Source: Oscillospiraceae bacterium (lineage in GTDB: Bacteria > Bacillota > Clostridia > Oscillospirales > Oscillospiraceae). From it: a stretch of 64,000 bases of DNA. The notes beneath the pieces were generated by a model. That model searched no databases, was not told the DNA's origin, and worked only from the letters and a program-made list of their open reading frames with translations. Of this stretch, positions 47,230-57,444 are shown in pieces (position 1 is the first letter of the stretch; every line of letters starts with the position of its first letter). Position numbers and translations under genes: made by a program. The stretch is from contig SVLE01000002.1 in assembly GCA_015068065.1 (NCBI GenBank), forward strand, positions 1 to 64,000, in the 5' to 3' direction.

Positions 47230-48093
47230 TCAACGCAGCAGCAAAACCGCCGCAAGAATAAATACCACGCCCAGACCGGTGGCCGGGCTCATACTTTCGT
47301 GAAATACAATGATACCTACCAGCGCAGCCACTACCGGCTCCACCGAGGCGATGATAGCCGCCTTGCCGCTGTCCATGCGGGCAAGACCGGCGGTATAGAA
47401 CAAGTAGGGCAGCACCGTACATACCACCGACAGCCCAAGGGCGGTCAGGGCTATGGACGCACCGCCCAGCACCGCCAGCTGTGCCGGCCGCAGAAAGACC
47501 AGTGAGCCGATTCCGGCAAATGCAAAGGTGTAAAAGGTCACAGTATAAGGCTCGTAGTGAGCCAAAGCATACCGTCCAAAGATGGAATACAGGGCATAGA
47601 AGAAGCCCGCACCTAACCCCAATAAAAATCCGCGCAGGGTAATGGTCATGCCGCCGGAATATACTCCGGTCACGCACACACAGCCGAAAAAGGTCAGCCC
47701 CAGCGCCAACAATTTTCTGCCCGTCAGCCTGTCCCGCCACAGCAGGGCGGACAGCAAAACCACGAAGGCGGGCGAGGTGTAAAGTAAAATCGCCGCCACT
47801 GCCAGAGAGCATTCCTGCTGGCAGCTGAAGTAGCACCAGGTAAACAGCAGCACACTGATGATACCCGTGCCAAAGAAATAAATGAGGTGTTTCGGCTGAA
47901 TACGGAATACATCCCGCTTCCACAACCCCAGCACCAATCCAAGCAAAATCAGGCCACCCAGATTGCGCACCAGCACGATGGACTCCGGGGTCAGCCCCGC
48001 CGCCATAAGGGTTCGGTTAAAAAGGCCGATCAGTCCCCACAGGGATGCCCCCGCCAATACCATGGCGGTTCCGCCTTGTTTTTGTAGTGTCAT
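47230..48093 (-). CDS. DMT/EamA-family transporter
   Basis: About 10 TM segments, duplicated EamA-like halves. Confidence 0.85.
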   Translation of the reverse strand: MTLQKQGGTAMVLAGASLWGLIGLFNRTLMAAGLTPESIVLVRNLGGLILLGLVLGLWKRDVFRIQPKHLIYFFGTGIISVLLFTWCYFSCQQECSLAVAAILLYTSPAFVVLLSALLWRDRLTGRKLLALGLTFFGCVCVTGVYSGGMTITLRGFLLGLGAGFFYALYSIFGRYALAHYEPYTVTFYTFAFAGIGSLVFLRPAQLAVLGGASIALTALGLSVVCTVLPYLFYTAGLARMDSGKAAIIASVEPVVAALVGIIVFHESMSPATGLGVVFILAAVLLLR

Positions 48094-48098
48094 ACTCT

Positions 48099-48590
48099 TC
48101 ACTCCACCGTAACATCTGCCATCTGTCCACCCACCAGTCCGATCAGATCGGCAGGCGTCAGTTCCACCTGATAGCCAATCTTGCCCGCAGACACCATGAT
48201 GGTGTCCACGACCTCAGCCGTCTCGTGGAATGTGGTGGTGTATTCTTTTTTCATGCCAACGGGAGAACAGCCGCCCCGAACATAACCGGTCAGGGCATTG
48301 ATCTCCTTGACCTGCACCATTTCAATGGCCTTCTCCCCTACCGCACGGGCGGCCTTCTTCAAATCAAGGCTGTCCGCCACGGGAATAACAAAAACATAAA
48401 TATTTTTGGAAGCGCCCCGGGCAACCAGTGTTTTAAACACACACTCCGGGTCCTGTCCCAGACTGCGGGCCACGGTCACTCCATCCACAGCCACACCTTC
48501 CTCATGCTCGTAGGTGCGGGCGGTATAGGCGATCCCTTTCTGTTCCAGTATGCGCATGACATTGGTTTTTTCTTCTTTCTGTTTTGCCAT
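48099..48590 (-). CDS. ybaK: Cys-tRNA(Pro) deacylase (YbaK/EbsC)
   Basis: MRILEQKGIAYTARTYEHEEGVAVDGVTVARSLG...FKTLVARG; GYVRGGCSPVGMKK. Confidence 0.88.
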   Translation of the reverse strand: MAKQKEEKTNVMRILEQKGIAYTARTYEHEEGVAVDGVTVARSLGQDPECVFKTLVARGASKNIYVFVIPVADSLDLKKAARAVGEKAIEMVQVKEINALTGYVRGGCSPVGMKKEYTTTFHETAEVVDTIMVSAGKIGYQVELTPADLIGLVGGQMADVTVE

Positions 48591-48602
48591 GCTCTCACCC
48601 CG

Positions 48603-49355
48603 TTACAGACTGACCCCTGCCATAGCCAGCAGAGCAAGAATCAGAATATGGGCCGGATAGAACGCATAACCAAAATACTGCCATTTCTTTCCGCCCGGAC
48701 CGCGCTGTCCGTTATACAGCCAGATCGGGATCAACGCCAACAGCGCAAAGGCCTGCTGAGGAATCCAGATCTCCCTGCCCCACAGGGTCAGCACATAGCT
48801 CATGCCGCCGATCAGTTCCACATTGATGTAGGCCAGCGCCGCCAGCTCCAACAGCCGGCCATAGCGCACCTTGCGCCCCAGCCAGAATATCAGAACGGTG
48901 ATAATTCCGTAGCCGTAGTAATCCACAAAGGCAAGAAAGCCCAGCCCATAGCCAAGACAGCCGCCGAACACAGCCACAAAGATACCTTTACCCCAGCTCC
49001 GCTCCCACGCCTTATCCACCATTCGCAGAAGAAGGAGTGCCAGACAGAAGGTAAACATCACATTCTGATGGAATGGGTTAATGAGTGCCCCTCCGGTCAT
49101 CAGATTAAATGGAATCTCGCTGATGAGAGCAAATAGGAACATACGCTTGAGATATCGTTTGAAGTTTCCGGTATGTCGGTAGCCCTCCACAACAAGGAAT
49201 GCAAACAGAGGGAACGCCAGCCGACCCACGCAGGTCATCCACTGATGATCAAACGCAATCGTCCAGCAGGTATGATCCAGAAACATCAGGAACATAGCCA
49301 ACGCCTTCAGCGTTGTTCCGTTCAGATATTTGGTTTTGATTCCTGTTCCGGTCAT
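48603..49355 (-). CDS. TraX-family membrane protein
   Basis: LNGTTLKALAMFLMFLDHTCWTI...WMTCVGRLAFPLFAFLVVEGYRHTGNFKRYLKRMFLFALISEIPFNLM. Confidence 0.85.
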   Translation of the reverse strand: MTGTGIKTKYLNGTTLKALAMFLMFLDHTCWTIAFDHQWMTCVGRLAFPLFAFLVVEGYRHTGNFKRYLKRMFLFALISEIPFNLMTGGALINPFHQNVMFTFCLALLLLRMVDKAWERSWGKGIFVAVFGGCLGYGLGFLAFVDYYGYGIITVLIFWLGRKVRYGRLLELAALAYINVELIGGMSYVLTLWGREIWIPQQAFALLALIPIWLYNGQRGPGGKKWQYFGYAFYPAHILILALLAMAGVSL

Positions 49356-49379
49356 GTTCCCGCTCCCCTTTCGTTGCGG

Positions 49380-51350
49380 TTATTTCTCTCCCCGCAGGCG
49401 GATGATCTGGTCACGCAGGTTGGCGGCCAGTTCGAACTCCAACATTTTTGCTGCCTCTTTCATCGCCTTTTCCAGTCGGGCGATCTCCACAGTACGCTCC
49501 TGTTTGGTCATAGACTTGCCCGTACCACGGCGCTGGTCCGTATCCTCGGCCACGCCGGACACCTCCAGCAGTTCCCGTACGGACTTGATGACCGTTCTGG
49601 GTACGATGCCGTTTGCCTTGTTAAAAGCATCCTGCTTCTCCCGGCGGCGTGCCGTCTCGTCCATAGCCCTGCGCATGGAGGGCGTAATGGCGTCGGCGTA
49701 CATGATGACCTTGCCTTCCGCATTTCGGGCCGCACGCCCGATGGTCTGGATAAGTGAGGTCTCACTGCGCAGGAATCCCTCTTTGTCTGCGTCCAGAATG
49801 GCCACAAGGGACACCTCAGGCAGGTCAAGGCCCTCACGCAGCAGGTTGATGCCCACCAGAACATCGAAACTTCCCAGACGCAGGTCCCGGATAATTTCCA
49901 TGCGCTCGATGGTGTCGATGGCGTGGTGCATATAGCGCACCCGGATGCCGGTATTCTGCAGATAGGCGGTCAGATCCTCCGCCATCTTCTTGGTCAGGGT
50001 GGTGACCAACACACGCTCTTTTCGGGCGGTACGCTGATTGATTTCCCCGATAAGATCGTCGATCTGTCCCTCCACGGGACGCACCTCTACCTCCGGGTCC
50101 AGAAGGCCGGTGGGTCGGATGACCTGCTCCACAATCTGTCCGGAGCGTGTACGCTCGTACTCCCCGGGTGTGGCGGATACATAGACGATCTGGTGCACCC
50201 GGTCCTCAAACTCGTCAAACTTCAACGGTCGGTTGTCAAAGGCACAGGGCAGACGGAATCCGTACTCCACCAGACTGTTTTTTCGGGCCCGGTCGCCGTT
50301 GTACATGGCCCGCACCTGAGGCAGAGTCACGTGACTTTCGTCGATAAACAGGACAAAATCATCCGGAAAATAGTCCAACAGGGTGTGAGGTGGCGAACCC
50401 ACGGGCCGCCCCTCGATAACCCGGGAATAGTTTTCAATGCCGGAACAGTAGCCCAGTTCCTGCATCATTTCCACATCGTACATGGTGCGCTGTTTCAGCC
50501 GCTGAGCCTCAACCAGCTTGCCATTGGCCTCGAAGAAGGCTACCCGCTCCTCCAGTTCTTTGTAAATCTGCTGAACGGCGGCATCCATTTTCTCCTTGGG
50601 GGTAACGTAGTGGGTAGCGGGCCAGACAGGTACGTTGATGAGTCGGCGCACCGGCGCACCGGTGACTACATTCACTTCACTGATGCGGTCGATCTCGTCT
50701 CCAAAAAACTCAATGCGCAGGGCGGTGTCTTTCCAGTAAGCGGGCCAGATCTCCACCGTATCTCCCCGCACCCGGAACATATTGCGCTCCCACGCGATAT
50801 CGTTGCGCTCATAGCGGATGTCCACCAGTTTTTTCAGCAGTTCCTCGATTTTGATCTCCATGCCCACGCGCAGAGAGACCATCATCTTGGCAAAGTCTGC
50901 CGGTTCACCCAGACCGTAAATACAGGACACGGAGGAGACCACGATCACATCTCGACGTTCCATGAGCGAGGCCGTGGCAGAGATGCGCAGACGGTCGATT
51001 TCGTCATTGACCGAAGAATCCTTTTCGATAAAGGTGTCCGTGTGTGGGATATAGGCCTCAGGCTGATAATAATCGTAGTACGAGACGAAGTACTCCACCG
51101 CGTTGTCGGGGAAGAACTCACGGAACTCCGCGCACAGCTGAGCGGCCAGTGTCTTGTTGTGGGCCAGCACCAGTGTGGGCCGCTGGATCTTTTCGATAAT
51201 CTTGGCCATGGTAAAGGTCTTGCCTGAGCCCGTCACGCCCAGAAGTGTCTGCTCGTCAAGGCCCATCTCGATACCCTGCGCCAGCGCACTTATAGCCTGC
51301 GGCTGATCGCCCGCGGGCTGATAGTCAGACACCACTTTAAATTCCGGCAT
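49380..51350 (-). CDS. uvrB: Excinuclease ABC subunit B
   Basis: [33 protein letters not shown]-terminal UVR motif. Confidence 0.96.
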   Translation of the reverse strand: MPEFKVVSDYQPAGDQPQAISALAQGIEMGLDEQTLLGVTGSGKTFTMAKIIEKIQRPTLVLAHNKTLAAQLCAEFREFFPDNAVEYFVSYYDYYQPEAYIPHTDTFIEKDSSVNDEIDRLRISATASLMERRDVIVVSSVSCIYGLGEPADFAKMMVSLRVGMEIKIEELLKKLVDIRYERNDIAWERNMFRVRGDTVEIWPAYWKDTALRIEFFGDEIDRISEVNVVTGAPVRRLINVPVWPATHYVTPKEKMDAAVQQIYKELEERVAFFEANGKLVEAQRLKQRTMYDVEMMQELGYCSGIENYSRVIEGRPVGSPPHTLLDYFPDDFVLFIDESHVTLPQVRAMYNGDRARKNSLVEYGFRLPCAFDNRPLKFDEFEDRVHQIVYVSATPGEYERTRSGQIVEQVIRPTGLLDPEVEVRPVEGQIDDLIGEINQRTARKERVLVTTLTKKMAEDLTAYLQNTGIRVRYMHHAIDTIERMEIIRDLRLGSFDVLVGINLLREGLDLPEVSLVAILDADKEGFLRSETSLIQTIGRAARNAEGKVIMYADAITPSMRRAMDETARRREKQDAFNKANGIVPRTVIKSVRELLEVSGVAEDTDQRRGTGKSMTKQERTVEIARLEKAMKEAAKMLEFELAANLRDQIIRLRGEK

Positions 51351-51381
51351 GCTCTCCCCCCTTTCTTATGGAGTATACCCT

Positions 51382-51410
51382 ATTATAATCGAATATTTGT
51401 TCGATTTCAA
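51382..51410 (-). promoter_or_regulatory. uvrB promoter with LexA-like SOS box in the spacer
   Basis: Minus strand TTGAAA-tCGAACAAATATTCGat-TATAAT (17-nt spacer). Confidence 0.75.
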
Positions 51411-51424
51411 GGGCAAATTATTGT

Positions 51425-52111
51425 TTAGATAACCATACTGTCCTTCATGGACACCATGTCATCGTCACAGAACACCACATGGTCCAGAAGCTCGATGCCG
51501 ATGGGCTCCAGCACCTGCTTGAGGTAGCGTGTGGTGGCACAATCCTCATTGGATGGGATTGCAAGTCCGCTGATGTGGTTGTGAGCCAGAATGACGGCGC
51601 TTGCCCGCAGGCTGACCGCTTCCTCGGTGATGCGGCGGGTAGTCACCTCGGCGGCATTGATGCTCCCCTCGGTGATCTTTCGCACCCCAAGCACCTTGCG
51701 TTTGCCATCCAGACACAGCAGATAAACCATCTCATTACGGGCACCGAAGAAGTAGGGCTCCAGCACTTCCCGCACCCGGGCAGAGCAATCCACAATGTCA
51801 CTCACACTGCTCCGGCTGGCCACATAGCGTCCGCACAGCCCGGGGATCATGCGCAGGAGCAGGGCGGTATGCTCTCCCACTCCGGACACGGTGCACAGGT
51901 CCTCCACCGAAGCATCCAACACTCCCGCCAGAGAGCCGAACCGTTCGATAAGTCGATGGGCCAGTTCGTTGGTATCCCCCTGAGGGATGGCGTAAAAGAG
52001 CAACAGCTCCAGCACCCGGTGTTCCGGAAAAGAATCGAGACCACGCCGGAGGAATTCCTCCTTGACCCGACTGCGGTGTCCGGCGTGCAGGTTTCCTTCT
52101 TTCTTCGGCAT
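51425..52111 (-). CDS. radC: RadC-family JAB-domain protein
   Basis: LAHNHISGLAIPSNEDCATTRYLKQVLEPIGIELLDHVV. Confidence 0.88.
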   Translation of the reverse strand: MPKKEGNLHAGHRSRVKEEFLRRGLDSFPEHRVLELLLFYAIPQGDTNELAHRLIERFGSLAGVLDASVEDLCTVSGVGEHTALLLRMIPGLCGRYVASRSSVSDIVDCSARVREVLEPYFFGARNEMVYLLCLDGKRKVLGVRKITEGSINAAEVTTRRITEEAVSLRASAVILAHNHISGLAIPSNEDCATTRYLKQVLEPIGIELLDHVVFCDDDMVSMKDSMVI

Positions 52112-52138
52112 GGTCTCACATTCTTTCTGTCTGCAAAA

Positions 52139-52816
52139 TTATGCTCTGGGTCCGTACTCGGCCAGATACGCTTCCATTTTACCCTTCATCTCGTCATCGA
52201 TGTAGACCTTGCCGTCCACAGGGCGGTTGTGCAGATAGGCAATGATGTCACGCACGGTAACGATGGGATAGACCTGAATGCCGTACTCCCGGCGCAGTTC
52301 ATCCAGGGTGGTACAGTCGCCGGTACCCCGCTCCATACGGTCCACGCTGACGAACAAGGCCTTCAGATTCACATCGGCTACGTGCTTGAACAGTTCAATG
52401 GTCTCGCGCACGGCGGTACCGGCGGTGACCACATCCTCCACGATGGCGATATCGTCCCCATCCTGAGGCTTGTAGCCCACCATGGAGCCACCCTCGCCGT
52501 GGTCCTTGGCCTCCTTGCGGTTGAAGCAGTAGGGCAGGTCGCGCTCGTAGTTGCGGTACAGGGAAGCCGCGGCAGTCACAGCCAGGGGGATTCCCTTGTA
52601 GGCAGGGCCGAACAGGGCGGTGACGCCATCAGGCAGGTTCTCCTGAATGCAGGCGGCATAGTAGTCACCCAGACGGGCGGCCTGAGCGCCGGTCTTGTAG
52701 TTGCCGGTGTTGATAAAATAGGGTGTCTTGCGGCCACTCTTGGTGGTAAAGTCCCCAAAGGTGAGCACACCGGAACGCACCATAAAGGTAATAAATTCTT
52801 CCTGGTATCTGGTCAT
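52139..52816 (-). CDS. pyrE: Orotate phosphoribosyltransferase
   Basis: FGPAYKGIPLAVTAA; DDIAIVEDVVTAGTAVRE PRPP motif. Confidence 0.92.
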   Translation of the reverse strand: MTRYQEEFITFMVRSGVLTFGDFTTKSGRKTPYFINTGNYKTGAQAARLGDYYAACIQENLPDGVTALFGPAYKGIPLAVTAAASLYRNYERDLPYCFNRKEAKDHGEGGSMVGYKPQDGDDIAIVEDVVTAGTAVRETIELFKHVADVNLKALFVSVDRMERGTGDCTTLDELRREYGIQVYPIVTVRDIIAYLHNRPVDGKVYIDDEMKGKMEAYLAEYGPRA

Positions 52817-52878
52817 AAACAGCAACTCTCTTTCCTCGTTTTGGAGCGCGCGGACAGCGCCCGAAAAATGTCGCAGAT

Positions 52879-52907
52879 ATTATATCATTTTTATCCCCTT
52901 CTTACAA
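52879..52907 (-). promoter_or_regulatory. pyrE promoter
   Basis: Minus strand TTGTAA-N17-TATAAT. Confidence 0.65.
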
Positions 52908-53044
52908 GGAAATGGCTCGTATTTTTTGCTTTCTTTTCCCCGCACAGATAATCTGAACATCTTCTTAATCTCATCTTCCCTTTACTCCCCTCTTTTTCCT
53001 TGCTATAATGTTTAAAAATCCACTCTTTCGAAGGGAGGTTTCGT

Positions 53045-54223
53045 ATGTTTCCGGATGTGATTATCAAAAAAGCGACCCAATTATCCACGCCTCTGCCCAT
53101 CTGGTTGAAAAACACGCTGGTCACTGTTTGTTTCCTTGCTCTGGCCTATGTTTCCAGCGCCATCCTGCTGAAACACACCGGTGCCGAAAACAACTCCGCC
53201 CTGGTATTCACTCTGGCAGTAGCCTGCATTTCTCTGCTGTCCACAGGGTATATTCCGGGCATCATCGCCTCTCTCATCAGTGCTGTGGCCATCAACTACT
53301 TTTTCATGTTCCCGTTCTCTCAGTTCACTCTGACCCTGACCGGCTATCCCGTGGCCTTTCTCAGCTTTTTGTGCATCGCCTGCATTGTCTCTGCCCTGAC
53401 TACCCGGGTCAAGCTTCAGGCAGCGGAGGCCATCCGCAGGGAACAGCGCACCAGAGCCCTCTACGAGATGAACCAAAAGCTAACAGAAGAGAAAAAAGAG
53501 ATTGAGCTGGAGGCCGCACGGGAATCCATCCGTTCCAACATTCTGCGCGCCGTTTCCCATGACTTGCGCACCCCCCTCACCGCCATCTCCGGTGCCGCCA
53601 GCGTCCTTCTGGAGAGTGAAGAAAACAAATCTCCCCAAAACCATTACCTTGTGCAGGATATCAAAGAAAACGCCGACTGGCTCACCGCCATGGTAGAAAA
53701 TCTGTTGTCCATCACCAAAATTCAACAAGCGGATATGCATCTGGCCAAAACACCGGAGGTGCTGGAAGAGGTTGTGGGCGATGCTCTGATGAAGATCCGC
53801 AAGCGTTTTCCGGATTACAACATCACTCTGACTCTAACGGACGAGCTGCTGATCCTTCCCATGGAATCCATGCTGATCACACAGGTCATCATGAATCTGT
53901 TAGAAAACGCCATCCGCCATTCCGACGACCGGGATTACATCGAGCTTTCCATCTCCCGCCGGGATAATCGTGCCGCAGTGACAGTCAGTGACCGTGGTCG
54001 GGGCATTCCCACCAATATTCTGCAGGACATTCAGAATGGCCGTCAGCTCCCTCTGGACCGTTCTGGGGACTCCTCCCGGGGTATGGGCATCGGCCTTTCC
54101 GCCTGCCAGGGCATCATTCAGGCCCACGGCGGTCTATTTTTCGCGGACAACCGTCCTGAGGGCGGTGCGGTCTTCCGCTTTGAACTCCCACTGGAAACGG
54201 AGGCAGAAGAACATGTCGGATAA
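53045..54223 (+). CDS. Sensor histidine kinase with DUF4118 (KdpD C-terminal-like, lacking the N-terminal KdpD/USP domains)
   Basis: Four-TM DUF4118-like segment, H-box AVSHDLRTPLTAISGAASVL, HATPase region. Confidence 0.88.
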   Translation: MFPDVIIKKATQLSTPLPIWLKNTLVTVCFLALAYVSSAILLKHTGAENNSALVFTLAVACISLLSTGYIPGIIASLISAVAINYFFMFPFSQFTLTLTGYPVAFLSFLCIACIVSALTTRVKLQAAEAIRREQRTRALYEMNQKLTEEKKEIELEAARESIRSNILRAVSHDLRTPLTAISGAASVLLESEENKSPQNHYLVQDIKENADWLTAMVENLLSITKIQQADMHLAKTPEVLEEVVGDALMKIRKRFPDYNITLTLTDELLILPMESMLITQVIMNLLENAIRHSDDRDYIELSISRRDNRAAVTVSDRGRGIPTNILQDIQNGRQLPLDRSGDSSRGMGIGLSACQGIIQAHGGLFFADNRPEGGAVFRFELPLETEAEEHVG

Positions 54224-54920
54224 GCGTGTCATCCTTGTGGTGGAGGACGAAAAGACCATCAGCAACTTTATCGGCCGCGCCCTGACGGTGAACGAATACC
54301 TCCCCGTCAATGCCGCCACCGCCAAGGAGGCGGTCTCCCTCTTTTTTGCTCATCACCCCTCCCTCGTCCTGCTGGATCTGGGTCTGCCCGATCAGGACGG
54401 CATGGACCTGCTGGTGGAATTCAAGGAACTCTCCCCCAACACCCCCATTATTGTGGTCTCCGCCCGGGATCGGGAGTCGGAAAAGGTCCGTGCCCTCGAT
54501 CTGGGTGCGGATGACTACATCACCAAGCCCTTCGGCGTGTCCGAGCTTTTGGCCCGCATTCGGGCCACCCTGCGGCACACCGACCGTCTGCTCCAGATCC
54601 AGGACAGTACCCGGGAATCCTATCAGGTGCGTGACCTGTTGGTGGACATCCGCCGTCATCAGGTTTTTGTGGGTGGCAGCGAGATTCACTTTACTCAGAA
54701 CGAGTTCAAAATTCTGGAGCTGCTCTGTCTCCATGCCGGAAAGGTACTCACCTACGACTTTATTATCAACCATGTGTGGGGTCCTTACGGTGGCAGCAGC
54801 AACCAGATTCTCCGGGTGCATATGGCCAATATCCGCCGCAAACTGAGAGAAAATCCCTCCGATCCCAAATACATTCTCACCGTCTTGGGTATCGGCTACC
54901 GCATGTTGGAAGACAACTGA
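54213..54920 (+). CDS. KdpE-like OmpR-family response regulator
   Basis: MSDKRVILVVEDEKTISNFIGRALTVN...LLDLGLPDQDG; winged-helix C-terminus. Overlaps the kinase gene by 11 nt. Confidence 0.88.
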   Translation: MSDKRVILVVEDEKTISNFIGRALTVNEYLPVNAATAKEAVSLFFAHHPSLVLLDLGLPDQDGMDLLVEFKELSPNTPIIVVSARDRESEKVRALDLGADDYITKPFGVSELLARIRATLRHTDRLLQIQDSTRESYQVRDLLVDIRRHQVFVGGSEIHFTQNEFKILELLCLHAGKVLTYDFIINHVWGPYGGSSNQILRVHMANIRRKLRENPSDPKYILTVLGIGYRMLEDN

Positions 54921-54938
54921 TGCAAACAAAGATCCCGG

Positions 54939-54973
54939 TCAACGCTCCAAGCGCGCTGACCGGGATCTTTTCA
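54939..54973. terminator. Bidirectional terminator (response regulator / lrgB)
   Basis: AAAGATCCCGGTCA-ACGCTCCAAGCGCGC-TGACCGGGATCTTT. Confidence 0.8.
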
Positions 54974-54974
54974 T

Positions 54975-55655
54975 TCAGATAAACATACACACAACAGAGG
55001 AAATAATACCGCACAGGCAGATGGCAATGCTGCTCATGGCCCCCTGCAGCTGTCCGATCTCCATGGCTCGAGTAGTGCCCAGAGCGTGGCTGCACGCGCC
55101 GATGGCCAGTCCCTCCGCCACCGGATCCTTCACCCGGAAAATTTTTGCGAACACCGGGGCAAAAATGGCTCCGGACAGCCCGGCTACCACCACACCAGCA
55201 GCAGCAATGCCACCTACGCCGCCCTTGCTCTCGGCAATTCCGATGGCGATGGCGGTGGTACAGCTCTTGGGCATCATGGACACAGCCAATACCCGGTCGA
55301 TCCCGAACAGCCAGCACAGGCCCAAAATACTGAGAATGCTGGTCACGCTACCCACAAAGCAACCAATGACCACAGGAACAAAATACTCTCCCAGCGCCTT
55401 GCGATGGTTGTAAATATTAAAGGCAAGCAACACGGTCACCGGGCCAAGAAGCATCTTGATAAAATCCCCGCCTATGGCGTACCGCTCGTAAGGGATACCG
55501 GTCAGCGCCAGAAACAGGATGATACCGCCTCCGGCAAAAATCATGGGATTGCACAGAATACTTCCTGTTTTTTTGCGCACCCAGCAGCCAAAGCACCATG
55601 CCACCGCCGACAGCGTCAGCCCGAAAAAAGGGGTTGTAGTCACTGCCTCAAACAT
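54975..55655 (-). CDS. lrgB: LrgB/CidB-family membrane protein
   Basis: LLGPVTVLLAFNIYNHRKALGEYFVPVVIG; SMMPKSCTTAIAIGIAESKGGVGGIAAAGVVVAG. Confidence 0.88.
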   Translation of the reverse strand: MFEAVTTTPFFGLTLSAVAWCFGCWVRKKTGSILCNPMIFAGGGIILFLALTGIPYERYAIGGDFIKMLLGPVTVLLAFNIYNHRKALGEYFVPVVIGCFVGSVTSILSILGLCWLFGIDRVLAVSMMPKSCTTAIAIGIAESKGGVGGIAAAGVVVAGLSGAIFAPVFAKIFRVKDPVAEGLAIGACSHALGTTRAMEIGQLQGAMSSIAICLCGIISSVVCMFI

Positions 55656-56025
55656 TCTGTTTGCCCCCCTTCCCCTTGCGTCGGCGCAGGGCCATGATGC
55701 CCTGCACCGTCCACGCCGTAGCCAGATAGACCAGCGGCGTAGTCAGAAAACAAATCAACAGGAAGACCAGCAGCTGCGGGCGGATCAGATGGTACTGCTC
55801 CATCACGCTGACGCAGGCGGGAACAAACACAAAGGCCATGTTCGCCATGAAAAACTCCGTGACACGCTGGATATGCCGTGTCTTGATTATCCCGGTGAAC
55901 AGCAGGATTATCAGCAGAAACAACCCAATCACACTGGCCGGAAACTGCACCGGGAGCAGAGCCGCAATAATTTCACCCCCGAGGCACACGCCAAAAATCA
56001 GCGCCAGCTCCGCAATCACGCTCAT
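55648..56025 (-). CDS. lrgA: CidA/LrgA-family membrane protein
   Basis: FPASVIGLFLLIILLFTGIIKTRHIQRVTEFFMANMAFVFVPACVSVM. Confidence 0.87.
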   Translation of the reverse strand: MSVIAELALIFGVCLGGEIIAALLPVQFPASVIGLFLLIILLFTGIIKTRHIQRVTEFFMANMAFVFVPACVSVMEQYHLIRPQLLVFLLICFLTTPLVYLATAWTVQGIMALRRRKGKGGKQNV

Positions 56026-56043
56026 TGATTCCGTACTCCTTTA

Positions 56044-57303
56044 TCAATCCCAGATTATGGTGGCAAAATAATCTTCCGGCACCTCGGCCCGGCGGATGAG
56101 CCGGGTGGAGCCATCGGGCTGCAGCAGGATCTCTGCGGAACGCAGGCGGCCGTTGTACTGATAACCCATGGCATGGCCGTGAGCGCCCGCGTCATGGATG
56201 ACCAGCAGATCACCCTTATCAATGCGGGGCAGCATGCGGTCCACGGCAAATTTGTCGCAGTTTTCGCACAGCGCGCCGGTCACGTCATACTTGTGGTCGC
56301 AGGGTTCGTTCTCCTTGCCCATGACGGTGATATGGTGATAGGCGCCGTAGATGGCCGGGCGCATCAGGTTGGAGGCACAGGCATCCACGCCGATATATTC
56401 CTTATAGGTATGCTTCTCGTGGGTGGCGCGGGTGACCAGTACACCGTAGGGGGCCAGCATAAAACGGCCCAACTCGGTGCAGATGGACACATCGTCCATA
56501 CCGGCAGGCACAAGCACCTCTTCGTAAGCTTTGCGCACACCCTCGCCGATCACAGCAATGTCGTTGGCGCTCTGCTCCGGACGATAGGGCACACCCACAC
56601 CGCCGGACAGGTTGATAAAGGTAATGTGGCAGCCCGTCTCCTTCTTCAGTTCCACAGCCAGTTGAAACAGAATGCGGGCCAGGGCAGGATAGTAATCGTT
56701 GGACAGGGTATTGGAGGCCAGGAATGCGTGGATGCCGAACTCCTCCGCCCCCAGTTCTTTCAGTCTCTTATAAGCCTCTGATATCTGGGCGCGGGTCATG
56801 CCGTACTTGGCATCACCGGGGTTATCCATGACCTGGAATCCCTCTTTGCTCTCACCCAGCGTAAACACGCCGCCGGGATTGAACCGGCAGCAGATCTTTT
56901 TAGGAATGTAGCCGATGGTATCCTTCAGGAAATCAATGTGGGTGATGTCATCCAGATTGATGGTAGCACCCAGTTCGGCGGCCAGCTTAAACTCCTCCGC
57001 CGGGGTATCGTTGGATGAGAACATGATCTCCCCACCCTTGAAACCGCAGCGATCGGACATGATCAGTTCGGTCAGGGAAGAGCAGTCAGTGCCGCAGCCC
57101 TCCTCATGCAGGATATTCAGGATCTGGGGATTGGGCGTCGCCTTCACGGCAAAATATTCTTTAAAGCCGGGGTTCCACGCAAAGGCCCGATTCAAGGCGC
57201 GGGCATTTTCCCGGATTCCCTGCTCGTCATAGAGGTAAAAAGGGGTGGGGTATTCCTTTGCAATGGTCTCCAGCTGCTGTTTTGTCACAAAAGGTTTTTT
57301 CAT
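56044..57303 (-). CDS. lysA: Diaminopimelate decarboxylase family (LysA-like) PLP enzyme
   Basis: TPFYLYDEQGIRENARALNRAF...YFAVKATPNPQILNILHEEGCGTDCSSLTEL; 419 aa. Confidence 0.85.
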   Translation of the reverse strand: MKKPFVTKQQLETIAKEYPTPFYLYDEQGIRENARALNRAFAWNPGFKEYFAVKATPNPQILNILHEEGCGTDCSSLTELIMSDRCGFKGGEIMFSSNDTPAEEFKLAAELGATINLDDITHIDFLKDTIGYIPKKICCRFNPGGVFTLGESKEGFQVMDNPGDAKYGMTRAQISEAYKRLKELGAEEFGIHAFLASNTLSNDYYPALARILFQLAVELKKETGCHITFINLSGGVGVPYRPEQSANDIAVIGEGVRKAYEEVLVPAGMDDVSICTELGRFMLAPYGVLVTRATHEKHTYKEYIGVDACASNLMRPAIYGAYHHITVMGKENEPCDHKYDVTGALCENCDKFAVDRMLPRIDKGDLLVIHDAGAHGHAMGYQYNGRLRSAEILLQPDGSTRLIRRAEVPEDYFATIIWD

Positions 57304-57390
57304 TATTCTTTCACTCCTAAAAAGGGAAAATCATTTCTAGTGTAACGATTTTACGTAAAATTGTCAATTCTCAAAAAGCATATTTTCCAC

Positions 57391-57419
57391 TTGCATACTA
57401 CTGCGCATTCTGGTATGAT
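57391..57419 (+). promoter_or_regulatory. Promoter of the uracil permease leader
   Basis: TTGCAT-N17-TATGAT with TGG before the -10. Confidence 0.75.
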
Positions 57420-57444
57420 GATATCAATCGAAGGAGGGGTAAAC

